Source: Sophora flavescens
Lineage: Eukaryota; Streptophyta; Magnoliopsida; Fabales; Fabaceae
Assembly: GCA_030762895.1 (NCBI GenBank)
Contig: JAUPTC010000118.1
Coordinates: forward strand, 1 to 64,000
DNA: 64,000 bases
Direction of reading: 5' to 3'
The notes beneath the pieces were generated by a model, which saw only the letters and a list, made by a program, of their open reading frames with translations, searched no databases and was not told the DNA's origin. A program made the position numbers and the translations under genes. This document shows, one piece after another, positions 33,800-46,685 of this stretch (position 1 is the stretch's first letter; every line of letters starts with the position of its first letter).

Positions 33800-36700
33800 A
33801 AGGTATCATATGCCTTAATAGGGCTTAAGATGAGTAAGTTAGGCCTATTTAAGTGAAGGAACATCATGGGCTGCACACTGATCCGTGCCAGAGAACTCGG
33901 GACCCAATGTAGCCTTGATTTTGGCCTAATTTGACGATTCTTGTGAAACCTGAAATTGTAGGTCTCTTTCTTATCTTTCTAGGGACATCAAGATCACCAA
34001 AGTCCGATATCTGTATCTTTAGTTATGCTTTGCGCAAGGCAACTTGGTCAGGATGTGTGAAAAATCCGAAAATTAACAATGTTTAGCAATTAAGCCCAAT
34101 TAAGCCCAATAATGTAAAAGCAAAAACATTGATTGTAAAAGTTGTTTAATTTCCGTCTCTCTCTGGTTTGTGCGCCTGTAAACTGCTATTTATACTTATT
34201 AATCCTGACTTAACCCTAGACCAAATAAAGGGCCTCTGAATAAGCTTTCCAAAAAGGTATCATATGCCTTAATTGGGCTTAAGATGAGTAAGTTTGGCAA
34301 ATTTAAGAGAAGGAACATCATGGACTGCGCACAGATCCGTGCCTGAGAACACGACACCAAATTTAGCCTTGATTTTGGCCGAATTTGACAATTCTTGTGA
34401 AGCATGAAATTGTAGGTCTCTTCCTTATCTTTCTAGGGACAGAAATATCACCAAAATCCGATATCTGTAGCTCTAGTTATGCTCTCCGCAAGGCAACAAG
34501 GTCAGCTTGAGTGAAAAATCCGAAAATTAACAATGTTTAGCAATTAAGCCCAATAATGTAAAAGCAAAAATAATGATTGTAAAAGTTGTCTAATTTCTGT
34601 CTCTCTCTGGCTTGTTTGACTGTAAACTGCTATTTATGCTTATTAATCTTGACCTACCCTAGACCAAATTAAGGGCCTCTGAATAAGCTTTCCAACAAGG
34701 TATCATATGCCTTAATTAAGCTTAAGATGAGTAAGTTAGGACCATTTATGTGAACGAATATCATGGACTGCGCACTGAACCGTGCCAGAGAACTCGGTAC
34801 CGAATTTAGCCTTAATTTTGGACTAATTTGACAATTCTTGGGAAACCTGAAATTGTAGGTCTCTTCCTTATCTTTCTAGGGACAGCAAGATCACCAAAAT
34901 CCGATATCTGTAGATCATGTTATGCTCTCCGCAAGGCAACAAGGTCAGGATGAGTGAAAAATCCGAAAATTAACAATGTTTAGCAATTAAGCCCAATAAT
35001 GTAAAAGCAAAAATATTGATTGTAAAAGTTTTCTAATTTCCGTATAACTCGGGCTTGTGCGGCTGTAAACTACTATTTATGCTTATTAATCCTGACATAA
35101 CCCTAGACCAAATTTAGTGCCTCTGAATAAGCTTAACAACAAGGTATCATATGCCTTAATTGGGCTTAAGATAAGTAAGTTAGGCCCGTTTAAGTGAAGG
35201 AACATCATGGACTGCACACTGATCCGTGCCAGAGAATTCGGGACCCAATTTAGCCTTGTTTTTGGCCTAATTTGATAATTCTTGTGAAACCTGAAATTGT
35301 AGGTCTCTTCCTTATCTTTCTAGGGACAGCAAGATCATAAAATTCCGATATATGTATCTCTAGATATGCTTTGCGCAAGGCAACAAGGTCAGCATGAGTG
35401 AAAAATCCGAAAATTAACAATGTTTAGCAATTAAACCCAATTATGCCAAATAATGTAAAAGCAAAAACAATGATTGAAAAAGTTGTCTAATTTTTATCTC
35501 TCTATGGCTTGCACGGCTGTAAATAGTTATTTATGCTTATTAATCTTGACCTAACCCTAGACCAAACGAAGGGCCTCTGAATAAGCTTTCCAACAAGGTA
35601 TAATATGCCTTAATTGGTCTTAAGATGAGTAAGTTAGGCCCATTTAAGTGAAGGAACATCATGGACTGCGCACTAATCCCCGCCAGAGTACTCGGGACCC
35701 AATTTAGCCTTGATTTTGGCCTAATTTGACAATTCTGGTGAAACCTGAAATTGTAGGTCTCTTCCTTTTCTTTCTAGGAACAGCAAGATCACCAAAATCC
35801 GATATCTGTATCTCTAGTTATGCTTTGCGGAAGGCAAAAAGGTCAGGATGAGTGAAAAATCTGAAAATTAACAATGTTTAGCAATTAAGCCCAATAATGT
35901 AAAAGCTAAAACATTGATTGTAAAAGTTGTTTAATTTCCGTCTCTCTCTGGCTTGTGCAGCTGTAAACTGCTATTTACGCTTAGTAATCCTGACCTAACC
36001 CTAGACAAAATTAAGGGGCTCTGAATAAGCTTTCCAACAAGGTATCATATACCTTAATTGGGCTTAAGATGAGTAAGTTAGGCCCATTTAAGTGAAGGAA
36101 CATCATGGAATGCACACTGATCCGTGCCAGAGAAATCGCGACCCAATTTAGCCTTGATTTTGGCCTAATTTAAAAATAATTGTGAAATCTGAAATTGTAG
36201 GTCTCTTCCTTATCTTTCTAGGGACAGCAAGATCACCAAAATACGATATATGTTGATCATGTTATGCTCTCCGCAAGGCAACAAGGTCAGGATGGGTGAA
36301 AAATCCGAAAATTAACAATGTTTAGTAATTCAGCCCAATTAAGCCCAATAATGTAAAAGCAAAAACAATGATTGTAAAAGTTGTCTAATTTCCTTCTCTC
36401 TCTGGCTTGTGGGGCTGTAAACTGCTATTTATGCTTATTAATCCTGACCTAGCCCTAGACCAAATTAAGGGCCTCTGAATAAGCTTTCCAACAAGGTATC
36501 ATATGCCTTAATTGGGCTTAATATGAGTAAGTTAGGCCCATTTAAGTGAAGGAACATCATGGACTTCGCTACCGATCCGCGCCATAGAACTCGGGACCCA
36601 ATTTAGCCTTGATTTTGGCCGAAATTGACAATTCTTGTGTATCCCTGAAATTGTAGGTCTCTTCCTTATCTGTCTAGGGACAGCAAGATCACCAAAATCC

Positions 36701-39700
36701 GATATTTGTAGCTCAAGTTATGCTCTGCGCAACGCAACAAGGTCAGGATGAGTGAAAAATCCGAAAATTAACAATGTTTAGAAATTAAGCCCAATAACGT
36801 AAAAGCAAAAACAATAATTGTAAAAGTTGTCTAATTTCCGTCTCTCTGGCTTGTGCGGCTGTAAACTGCTAATTAAGGTTATAATCCTGACATAACCCTA
36901 GACCAAATTTAGGACCTTTGAATAAGTTTTCCAACAAGGTATCATATGCCTTAATTGGGCTTAAGATGAGTAAGTTAGGCCCATTTAAGTGAAGGAACAT
37001 CATGGATTACACACTGATCCGTGCCACAGAACTCAGGACCCAATTTAGCCTTGATTTTGGCCTAATTTGACAATTCTTGTGAAACCTGATATTGTAGGTC
37101 TCTTCCTTATCTTTCTAGGGACAACAAGATCACCAAAATCCGATATCTGTATCTCTAGTAATGCTTTGCGGAAGGCAACAAGGTCAGGATGAGTGAAAAA
37201 TCCGAAAATTAACAATGTTTAGCAAATTAAGCCCAATTATGCCCAATAATGTAAAAGCAAAAACATTGGTTGTAAAATTTGTTTAATTTCCATCTCTCTC
37301 TGGCTTGTGCGGCTGTAAACTGCTATTTACGCTTATTATTCCTGACCTAACCCTAGACCAAACTAAGGGCCTCTAAATAAGCTTTCCAACAAGGTATCAT
37401 ATGCCTGAATTGGGCTTAAGATGAGTAAGTTTGGCCCATTTAAGTGAAGGTACATCATGGACTGCACACTGATCCGCGCTAGAGAACTTGGGACCCATTG
37501 TAGCCTTGATTTTTGCCTAATTTGACAATTCTAGTGAAACCTGAAATTGTAGGTCTCTTCCTTATCTACCTAGGGACAGCAAGATCACCAAAATCCGATA
37601 TCTGTAGATCAACTTATGCTCTCCGCAAGGCAACAAGGTCGGGATGAGTGAAAAATCCGAAAATTGACAATGTTTAGCAATTAATCCCAATTAAGCCCAA
37701 TAATTTAAAAGCAAAAACAATGATTGTAAAAGTTGTCTAATTTTCGTCTCTCTCTGGCTTGTGTGGCTGTAAACTCCTATTTATTCGTATTAATCCTGAC
37801 CTACCCCTAGAACAAATTAAGGGCCTATGAATAAGCTTTCCAACAAGGTATCATATGCCTTAATTGGGCTTAAGATGAGTAAGTTAGGCCCATTTAAGTG
37901 AAGGAACATCATGGACTTCGCACTGATCCGCGCCATAGAACTCGGGACCCAATTTTTTCTTGATTTTGGCCGAAATTGACAATTCTTGTGTATCCTGAAA
38001 TTGTAGGTCTCTTCCTTATCTCTCTAGGGACAGCAAGGTCACCAAAATCCGATATCTGTAGCTCTAGTTATGCTCTGCGCAACGCAACAAGGTCAGGATG
38101 AGTGAAAAATCCGAAAATTATCAATGTTTAGCAATTAAGCCCAATTAAGCCCAATAATGTAAAAGCACAAACATTGATTGTAAAAGTTGTTTAATTTCCG
38201 TCTCTCTCTGGTTTGTGCGGCTGTAAACTGCTATTTATACTTATTAATCCTGACCTAACCCTAGACCAAATAAAGGGCCTCTGAATAAGCTTTCCAAAAG
38301 GGTATCATATGCCTTAATTGTACTTAAGATGAGGAAGTTTGGCAAATTTAAGTGAAGGAACATCATGGACTGCGCACAGATCCGTGCCAGAGAACACGAC
38401 ACCAAATTTAGCCTTGATTTTGGCCGAATTTGACAATTCTTGTGAAGCATGAAATTGTAGGTCTCTTCCTTATCTTTCTAGGGACAGAAATATCACCAAA
38501 ATCCGATATCTGTAGCTCTAGTTATGCTCTTCGCAAGGCAACAAGGTCAGCATGAGTGAAAAATCCGAAAATTAACAATGTTTAGCAATTAAGCCCAATA
38601 ATGTAAAAGCAAAAATAATGATTGTAAAAGTTGTCTAATTTCTGTCTCTCTCTGGCTTGTTTGACTGTAAACTGCTATTTATGCTTATTAATCTTGACCT
38701 ACCCTAGACCAAATTAAGGGCCTCTGAATAAGCTTTCCAACAAGGTATCATATGCCTTAATTAAGCTTAAGATGAGTAAGTTAGGACCATTTATGTGAAC
38801 GAATATCATGGACTGCGCATTGAACCGTGCCAGAGAACTCGGTACCGAATTTAGCCTTAATTTTGGACTAATTTGACAATTCTTGTGAAACCTGAAATTG
38901 TAGGTCTCTTCCTTATCTTTCTAGGGACAGCAAGATCACCAAAATCCGATATCTGTAGATCATGTTATGCTCTCCGCAAGGCAACAAGGTCAGGATGAGT
39001 GAAAAATCCGAAAATTAACAATGTTTAGCAATTAAGCCCAATAATGTAAAAGCAAAAATAATGATTGTAAAAGTTTTCTAATTTCCGTATAACTCGGGCT
39101 TGTGGGGCTGTAAACTACTATTTATGCTTATTAATCCTGACATAACCCTAGACCAAATTTAGTGCCTCTGAATAAGCTTAACAACAAGGTATCATATGCC
39201 TTAATTGGGCTTAAGATAAGTAAGTTAGGCCCGTTTAAGTGAAGGAACATCATGGACTGCACACTGATCCGTGCCAGAGAACTCGGGACCCAATTTAGCC
39301 TTGTTTTTGGTCTAATTTGATAATTCTTGTGAAACCTGAAATTGTAGGTCTCTTCCTAATCTTTCTAGGGACAGCAAGATCATAAAATTCCGATATTTGT
39401 ATCTCTAGTTATGCTTTGCGCAAGGCAACAAGGTCAGCATGAGTGAAAAATCCGAAAATTAACAATGTTTAGCAATTAAACCCAATTATGCCCAATAATG
39501 TAAAAGCAAAAACAATGATTGAAAAAGTTGTCTAATTTTTATCTCTCTATGGCTTGCACGGCTGTAAACTGTTATTTATGCTTATTAATCTTGACCTAAC
39601 CCAAGACCAAACGAAGGGCCTCTGAATAAGCTTTCCAACAAGGTATCATATGCCTTAATTGGGCTTAAGATGAGTAAGTTAGGCCCATTTAAGTGAAGGA

Positions 39701-41887
39701 ACATCATGGACTGCGCACTAATCCCCGCCAGAGTACTCGGGACCCAATTTAGCCTTGATTTTGGCCTAATTTGACAATTCTGGTGACACCTGAAATTGTA
39801 GGTCTCTTCCTTTTCTTTCTAGGAACAGCAAGATCACCAAAATCCGATATCTGTATCTCTAGTTATGCTTTGCGGAAGGCAAAAAGGTCAGGATGAGTGA
39901 AAAATCTGAAAATTAACAATGTTTAGCAATTAAGCCCAATAATGTAAAAGCTAAAACATTGATTGTAAAAGTTGTTTAATTTCCGTCTCTCTCTGGCTTG
40001 TGCAGATGTAAACTGCTATTTACGCTTATTAATCCTGACCTAACCCTTGACAAAATTAAGGGGCTCTGAATAAGCTTTCCAACAAGGTATCATATACCTT
40101 AATTGGGCTTAAGATGAGTAAGTTAGGCCCATTTAAGTGAAGGAACATCATGGAATGCACACTGATCCGCACCAGAGAAATCGCGACCCAATTTAGCCTT
40201 GATTTTGGCCTAATTTAAAAATAATTGTGACATCTGAAATTGTAGGTCTCTTCCTTATATTTCTAGGGACAGCAAGATCACCAAAATACGATATATGTTG
40301 ATCATGTTATGCTCTCCGCAAGGCAACAAGGTCAGGATGGGTGAAAAATCCGATAATTAACAATGTTTAGCAATTCAGCCCAATTAAGCCCAATAATGTA
40401 AAAGCAAAAACAATGATTGTAAAAGTTGTCTAATTTCCTTCTCTCTCTGGCTTGTGTGGCTGTAAACTGCTATTTATGCTTATTAATCCTGACCTAGCCC
40501 TAGACCAAATTAAGGGCCTCTGAATAAGCTTTCCAACAAGGTATCATATGCCTTAATTGGGCTTAATATGAGTAAGTTAGGCCCATTTAAGTGAAGGAAC
40601 ATCATGGACTTCGCACTGATCCGCGCCATAGAACTCGGGACCCAATTTAGCCTTGATTTTGGCCGAAATTGACAATTCTTGTGAATCCTGAAATTGTAGG
40701 TCTCTTCCTTATCTGTCTAGGGACAGCAAGATCACCAAAATCCGATATTTGTAGCTCAAGTTATGCTCTGCGCAACGCAACAAGGTCAGGATGAGTGAAA
40801 AATCCGAAAATTAACAATGTTTAGCAATTAAGCCCAATAATGTAAAAGCAAAAACAATAATTGTAACAGTTGTCTAATTTCCGTCTCTCTGGCTTGTGTG
40901 GCTGTAAACTGCTATTTATGCTTATTAATCCTGACATAACCCTAGACCAAATTTAGGGCCTTTGAATAAGTTTTCCAACAAGGTATCATATGCCTTAATT
41001 GGGCATAAGATGAGTAAGTTAGGCCCATTTAAGTGAAGGAACATCATGGATTGCACACTGATCCGTGCCACAGAACTCAGGACCCAATTTATCCTTGATT
41101 TTGGCCTAATTTGACAATTCTTGTGAAACCTGAAATTGTAGGTCTCTTCCTTATCTTTCTAAGGACAACAAGATCACCAAAATCAGATAACTGTATCTCT
41201 AGTAATGCTTTGCGGAAGGCAACAAGGTCAGGATGAGTGAAAAATCCGAAAATTAACAATGTTTAGCAAATTAAGCCCAATTATGCCCAATAATGTAAAA
41301 GCAAAAACATTGGTTGTAAAATTTGTTTAATTTCCGTCTCTCTCTGGCTTGTGCGGCTGTAAACTGCTATTTACGCTTATTAATCCTGACCTAACCCTAG
41401 ACCAAATTAAGGGCCTCTGAATAAGCTTTCCAACAAGGTATCATATGACTGAATTGGGCTTAAGATGAGTAAGTTCGGCCCATTTAAGTGAAGGTACATC
41501 ATGGACTGCACACTGATCCGCGCTAGAGAACTTGGGACCCATTGTAGCCTTGATTTTTGCCTAATTTGACAATTCTAGTGAAACCTGAAATTGTAGGTCT
41601 CTTCCTTATCTACCTAGGGACAGCAAGATCACCAAAATCCGATATCTGTAGATCAACTTATGCTCTCCGCAAGGCAACAAGGTCGGGATGAGTGAAAAAT
41701 CCGAAAATTGACAATGTTTAGCAATTAATCCCAATTAAGCCCAATAATTTAAAAGCAAAAACAATGATTGTAAAAGTTGTCTAATTTTCGTCTCTCTCTG
41801 GCTTGTGTGGCTGTAAACTCCTATTTTTTCTTATTAATCCTGACCTAACCCTAGACCAAATTAAGGGCCTCTGAATAAGCTTTCCAA
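33800..41887. repeat. Satellite higher-order block B, two tandem 9-mer copies
   Basis: Copy 1 is about 33800-37846 and copy 2 about 37847-41887, each about 4.04 kb. Markers repeat at this distance: TTGTTTGACTGTAAACTGC near 34612 and 38657, AGGACCATTTATGTGAACGA near 34739 and 38784, and GGCCTCTGAATAAGCTTAAC contexts near 35120 and 39163. The last three monomers of each copy form a 3-mer sub-unit that is amplified further downstream. Confidence 0.85.
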
Positions 41888-44587
41888 CAAGGTATCATAT
41901 GCCTTAATTGGGCTTAAGATGAGTAAGTTAGGCCCATTTAAGTGAAGGAACATCATGGACTTCTGCACTGATCCGCGCCATAGAACTCGGGACCCAATTT
42001 AGCCTTGATTTTGGCCGAAATTGACAATTCTTGTGTATCCTGAAATTGTAGGTCTCTTCCTTATCTCTCTAGGGACAGCAAGGTCACCAAAATCCGATAT
42101 CTGTAGCTCTAGTTATGCTCTGCGCAACGCAACAAGGTCAGGATGAGTGAAAAATCCGAAAATTAACAATGTTTAGCAATTAAGCCCAATAATGTAAAAG
42201 AAAAAACAATAATTGTAAAAGTTGTCTAATTTCCGTCTCTCTGGCTTGTGCGGCTGTAAACTGCTATTTATGCTTATTAATCCTGACATAACCCAAGACC
42301 AAATTTAGGGCCTTTGAATAAGTTTTCCAACAAGGTATCATATGCCTTAATTGGGCTTAAGATGAGTAAGTTAGGCCCATTTAAGTGAAGGAACATCATG
42401 GATTGCACACTGATCTCGGCCAGAGAACTCAGGACCCAATTTAGCCTTGATTTTGGCCTAATTTGACAATTCTTGTGAAACCTGAAATTGTAGGTCTCTT
42501 CCTTATCTTTCCAGGGACAACAAGATCACCAAAATCCGATATCTGTATCTCTAGTAATGCTTTGCGGAAGGCAACAAGGTCAGGATGAGTGAAAAATCCG
42601 AAAATTAACAATGTTTAGCAAATTAAGCCCAATTATGCCCAATAATGTAAAAGCAAAAACATTGGTTGTAAAATTTGTTTAATTTTCGTCTCTCTCTGGC
42701 TTGTGCGGCTGTAAACTGCTATTTACGGTTATTATTCCTGACCTAACCCTAGACCAAATTAAGGGCCTCTGAATAAGCTTTCCAACAAGGTATCATATGC
42801 CTGAATTGGGCTTAAGATGAGTAAGTTTGGCCCATTTAAGTGAAGGAACATCATGGACTGCACACTAATCCGCGCTAGAGAACTTGGGACCCATTGTAGC
42901 CTTGATTTTTGCCTAATTTGACAATTCTAGTGAAACCTGAAATTGTAGGTCTCTTCCTTATCTACCTAGGGACAGCAAGATCACCAAAATCCGATATCTA
43001 TAGATCAACTTTTGCTCTCCGCAAGGCAACAAGGTCGGGATGAGTGAAAAATCCGAAAATTGACAATGTTTAGCAATTAAGCCCAATTAAGCCCAATAAT
43101 TTAAAAGCAAAAATAATGATTGTAAAAGTTGTCTAATTTTCGTCTCTCTCTGGCTTGTGTGGCTGTAAACTCCTATTTATTCTTATTAATCCTGACCTAA
43201 CCCTAGACCAAATTAAGGGCCTCTGAATAAGCTTTCCAACAAGGTATCATATGCCTTAATTGGGCTTAAGATGAGTAAGTTAGGCCCATTTAAGTGAAGG
43301 AACATCATGGACTTCGCACTGATCCGCGCCATAGAACTCGGGACCCAATTTAGCCTTGATTTTGGCCGAAATTGACAATTCTTGTGTATCCTGAAATTGT
43401 AGGTCTCTTCCTTATCTCTCTAGGGACAGCAAGGTCACCAAAATCCGATATCTGTAGCTCTAGTTATGCTCTGCGCAACGCAACAAGGTCAGGATGAGTG
43501 AAAAATCCGAAAATTAACAATGTTTAGCAATTAAGCCCAATAATGTAAAAGAAAAAACAATAATTGTAAAAGTTGTCTAATTTCCGTCTCTCTGGCTTGT
43601 GCGGCTGTAAACTGCTATTTATGCTTATTAATCCTGACATAACCCTAGACCAAATTTAGGGCCTTTGAATAAGTTTTCCAACAAGGTATCATATGCCTTA
43701 ATTGGGCTTAAGATGAGTAAGTTAGGCCCATTTAAGTGAAGGAACATCATGGATTGCACACTGATCTCGGCCAGAGAACTCAGGACCCAATTTAGCCTTG
43801 ATTTTGGCCTAATTTGACAATTCTTGTGAAACCTGAAATTGTAGGTCTCTTCCTTATCTTTCCAGGGACAACAAGATCACCAAAATCCGATATCTGTATC
43901 TCTAGTAATGCTTTGCGGAAGGCAACAAGGTCAGGATGAGTGAAAAATCCGAAAATTAACAATGTTTAGCAAATTAAGCCCAATTATGCCCAATAATGTA
44001 AAAGCAAAAACATTGGTTGTAAAATTTGTTTAATTTTCGTCTCTCTCTGGCTTGTGCGGCTGTAAACTGCTATTTACGGTTATTATTCCTGACCTAACCC
44101 TAGACCAAATTAAGGGCCTCTGAATAAGCTTTCCAACAAGGTATCATATGCCTGAATTGGGCTTAAGATGAGTAAGTTTGGCCCATTTAAGTGAAGGAAC
44201 ATCATGGACTGCACACTAATCCGTGCTAGAGAACTTGGGACCCATTGTAGCCTTGATTTTTGCCTAATTTGACAATTCTAGTGAAACCTGAAATTGTAGG
44301 TCTCTTCCTTATCTACCTAGGGACAGCAAGATCACCAAAATCCGATATCTATAGATCAACTTTTGCTCTCCGCAAGGCAACAAGGTCGGGATGAGTGAAA
44401 AATCCGAAAATTGACAATGTTTAGCAATTAAGCCCAATTAAGCCCAATAATTTAAAAGCAAAAATAATGATTGTAAAAGTTGTCTAATTTTCGTCTCTCT
44501 CTCTGGCTTGTGTGGCTGTAAACTGCTATTTATTCTTATTATTCCTGACCTAACCCTAGACCAAATTAAGGGCCTCTGAATAAGCTT
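40538..44587. repeat. Nested 3-mer amplification (about 1.35-kb unit, three tandem copies)
   Basis: GGACTTC(T)GCACTGATCC followed by GCCATAGAACTCG occurs near 40608, 41957 and 43310, a period of about 1,350 bp or three monomers. An earlier copy of the same 3-mer is at 36496-37846. GATCTCGGCCAGAGAACTCA occurs near 42412 and 43762 only, so the last two copies share private variants and are the most recently duplicated. Confidence 0.88.
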
Positions 44588-46306
44588 TCCAACAAGGTAT
44601 CATATGCCTTAATTGGGCTTAAGATGAGTAAGTTTGGCCCATTTAAGTGAAGGAACATCATGGACTTCGCACTGATCCGCGCTAGAGAACTCGGGACCCA
44701 ATTTAGCCTTGATTTTGGCCGAAGTTGACAATTCTGGTGAAACCTTAAATTGTAGGTCTCTTCCTTATCTTTCTAGGGACATCAAGATCACCAAAATCCG
44801 ATATATGTAGCTCTAGTAATGCTCTCCGCAAGGCAACAAGGTCAGGATGAGTGAAAAATCCGAAAATTAACAATGTTTAGCAATTAAGCCCAATTAAGCC
44901 CAATAATGTAAAAGCAAAAACATTGATTGTAAAAGTTGTTTAATTTCCGTCTCTCTCTGGCTTGTGCGGCTGTAAACAGCTATTTACGCTTTTTAATCCT
45001 GCCTAACCCTAGACCAAATTAAGGGCCTCTGAATAAGCTTTCCAACAAGGTATCATATGCCTGAATTGGGCTTAAGATGAGTAAGTTTGGCCAATTTATG
45101 TGAAGGAACATCATGGACTGCACACTGATCCGCGCTAGTGAACTCGGGACCCAATGTAGCCTTGATTTTTGCCTAATTTGACAATTCTTGTACATAAATT
45201 GTAGGTCTCTTCCTTATCTTTCTAGGGACAGCAAGATCACCAAAATCCGATATCTGTAAATCAAGCTATGCTCTCCGCAAGGCAACAAGGTCAGGAAGAG
45301 TGAAAAATCCGAAAATTAACAATGTTTAGCAATTAAGCCCAATTAAGCCCAATAATGTAAAAGCAAAAACAATGATTGTAAAAGTTGTCTAATTTCCATC
45401 TCTATCTGGCTTGTGTGGCTGTAAACTGCTATTTATGCTTACTAATCCTGACCAAACAGTAGACCAAATGAAGGGCCTCTGAATAAGCTTTCCAGCATGG
45501 TATCATATGCCTTAATTGGGCTTAAGATGAGTAAGTTTGGCCCATTTAAGTGAAGGAACTTCGTGGACTGCGCACTGATCCACGCCAGACAACTCGGGAC
45601 CCATTTTACCCTTGAATTTGGCCTAATTTGACAATTCTAGTGAAGCATGTAATTGTAGGTCTCTTCCTTATCTTTCTAGGGACAGCAAGATCACCAAAAT
45701 CCGATATCTGTAGCTCTAGTTATGCTCTGCGTAAGGCAACAAGGTCAGGATGAGTGAAAAATCCGAAAATTAAACAATGTTTAGCAATTAAGCCCAATAA
45801 TGTAAAAGCAAAAACATTGATTGTAAAAGTTGTCTAATTTCCGTCGCTATCTGCCTTGTGCATCTATAAACTGCTATTTATGCTTATTGATCCTAACCTA
45901 ACCCTAGACCAAATTAAGGACCTCTGAATAAGCTTTCCAACAAGGTATCATATGCCTCAATTGGGCTTAAGATGAGTAAGTTAGGCCTATTTAAGTGAAG
46001 GAACATCATGGGCTGCATACTAATCCGCATCAGAGAACTCGGGACCCAATGTAGTTATGATTTTGCCCTAATTTGACAATTCTTGTGAAACCTGAAATTG
46101 TAGGTCTCTTCCTCGTCTTTCTTGGGACAGCAAGATCACCAAAATCCGATATCTGTAGCTCTAGTTTTGCTCTGCGCAAGGCAACAAGGTCAGGATTAGT
46201 GAAAAATCCGAAAATTAACAATGTTTAGCAATTAAGCCCAATAATGTAAAAGCAAAAACTATGATTGTAAATGTTGTATAATTTCTGTCTCTCTCTGGCT
46301 TGTGCG

Positions 46307-46307
46307 N
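46307..46307. other. Ambiguous base N
   Basis: The only N in the window, in CTTGTGCGNCTCTAAAC inside a satellite monomer where the consensus has GCGGCTGTAAAC. It marks a position the assembly could not resolve. Confidence 0.98.
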
Positions 46308-46383
46308 CTCTAAACTGCTATTTATGCTTATTAATCCCGACCTAACCCTAGACCAAATTAACGGCCTCTTAATAAGCTTTGAA

Positions 46384-46685
46384 ACTGGTATCATATGCCT
46401 TAATTGGGCTTATGATGAATAAGTTAGGCCTATATCCGATATCTGTAGCACTATTTATGCTCTGCGCAAGGCAACATGGTCAGGATGAGTGAAAAATCCG
46501 AAAATTAACAATGTTTAGCAATAAATCCCAATTAAGCCGAATAATGTAAAAGCAAAAACAATGATTGTAAAAGTTGTCTAAGTTCCGTCTCTCTCTGGCT
46601 TGTGCTGCTGTAAACTGCTATTTTTGCTTATTAATCCTAACCTAACCCTAGGCCAAATTAAGGGTCTCTGAATAACCTTTCCAAC
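46384..46685. repeat. Truncated satellite monomer (about 302 bp)
   Basis: The sequence passes from AAGTTAGGCC directly to TATATCCGATATCTGTAGC near 46433, skipping about 140 bp that include the CATCATGGACTG and TCTAGGGACAG landmarks. It lies 77 bp after the N at 46307. Confidence 0.85.
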
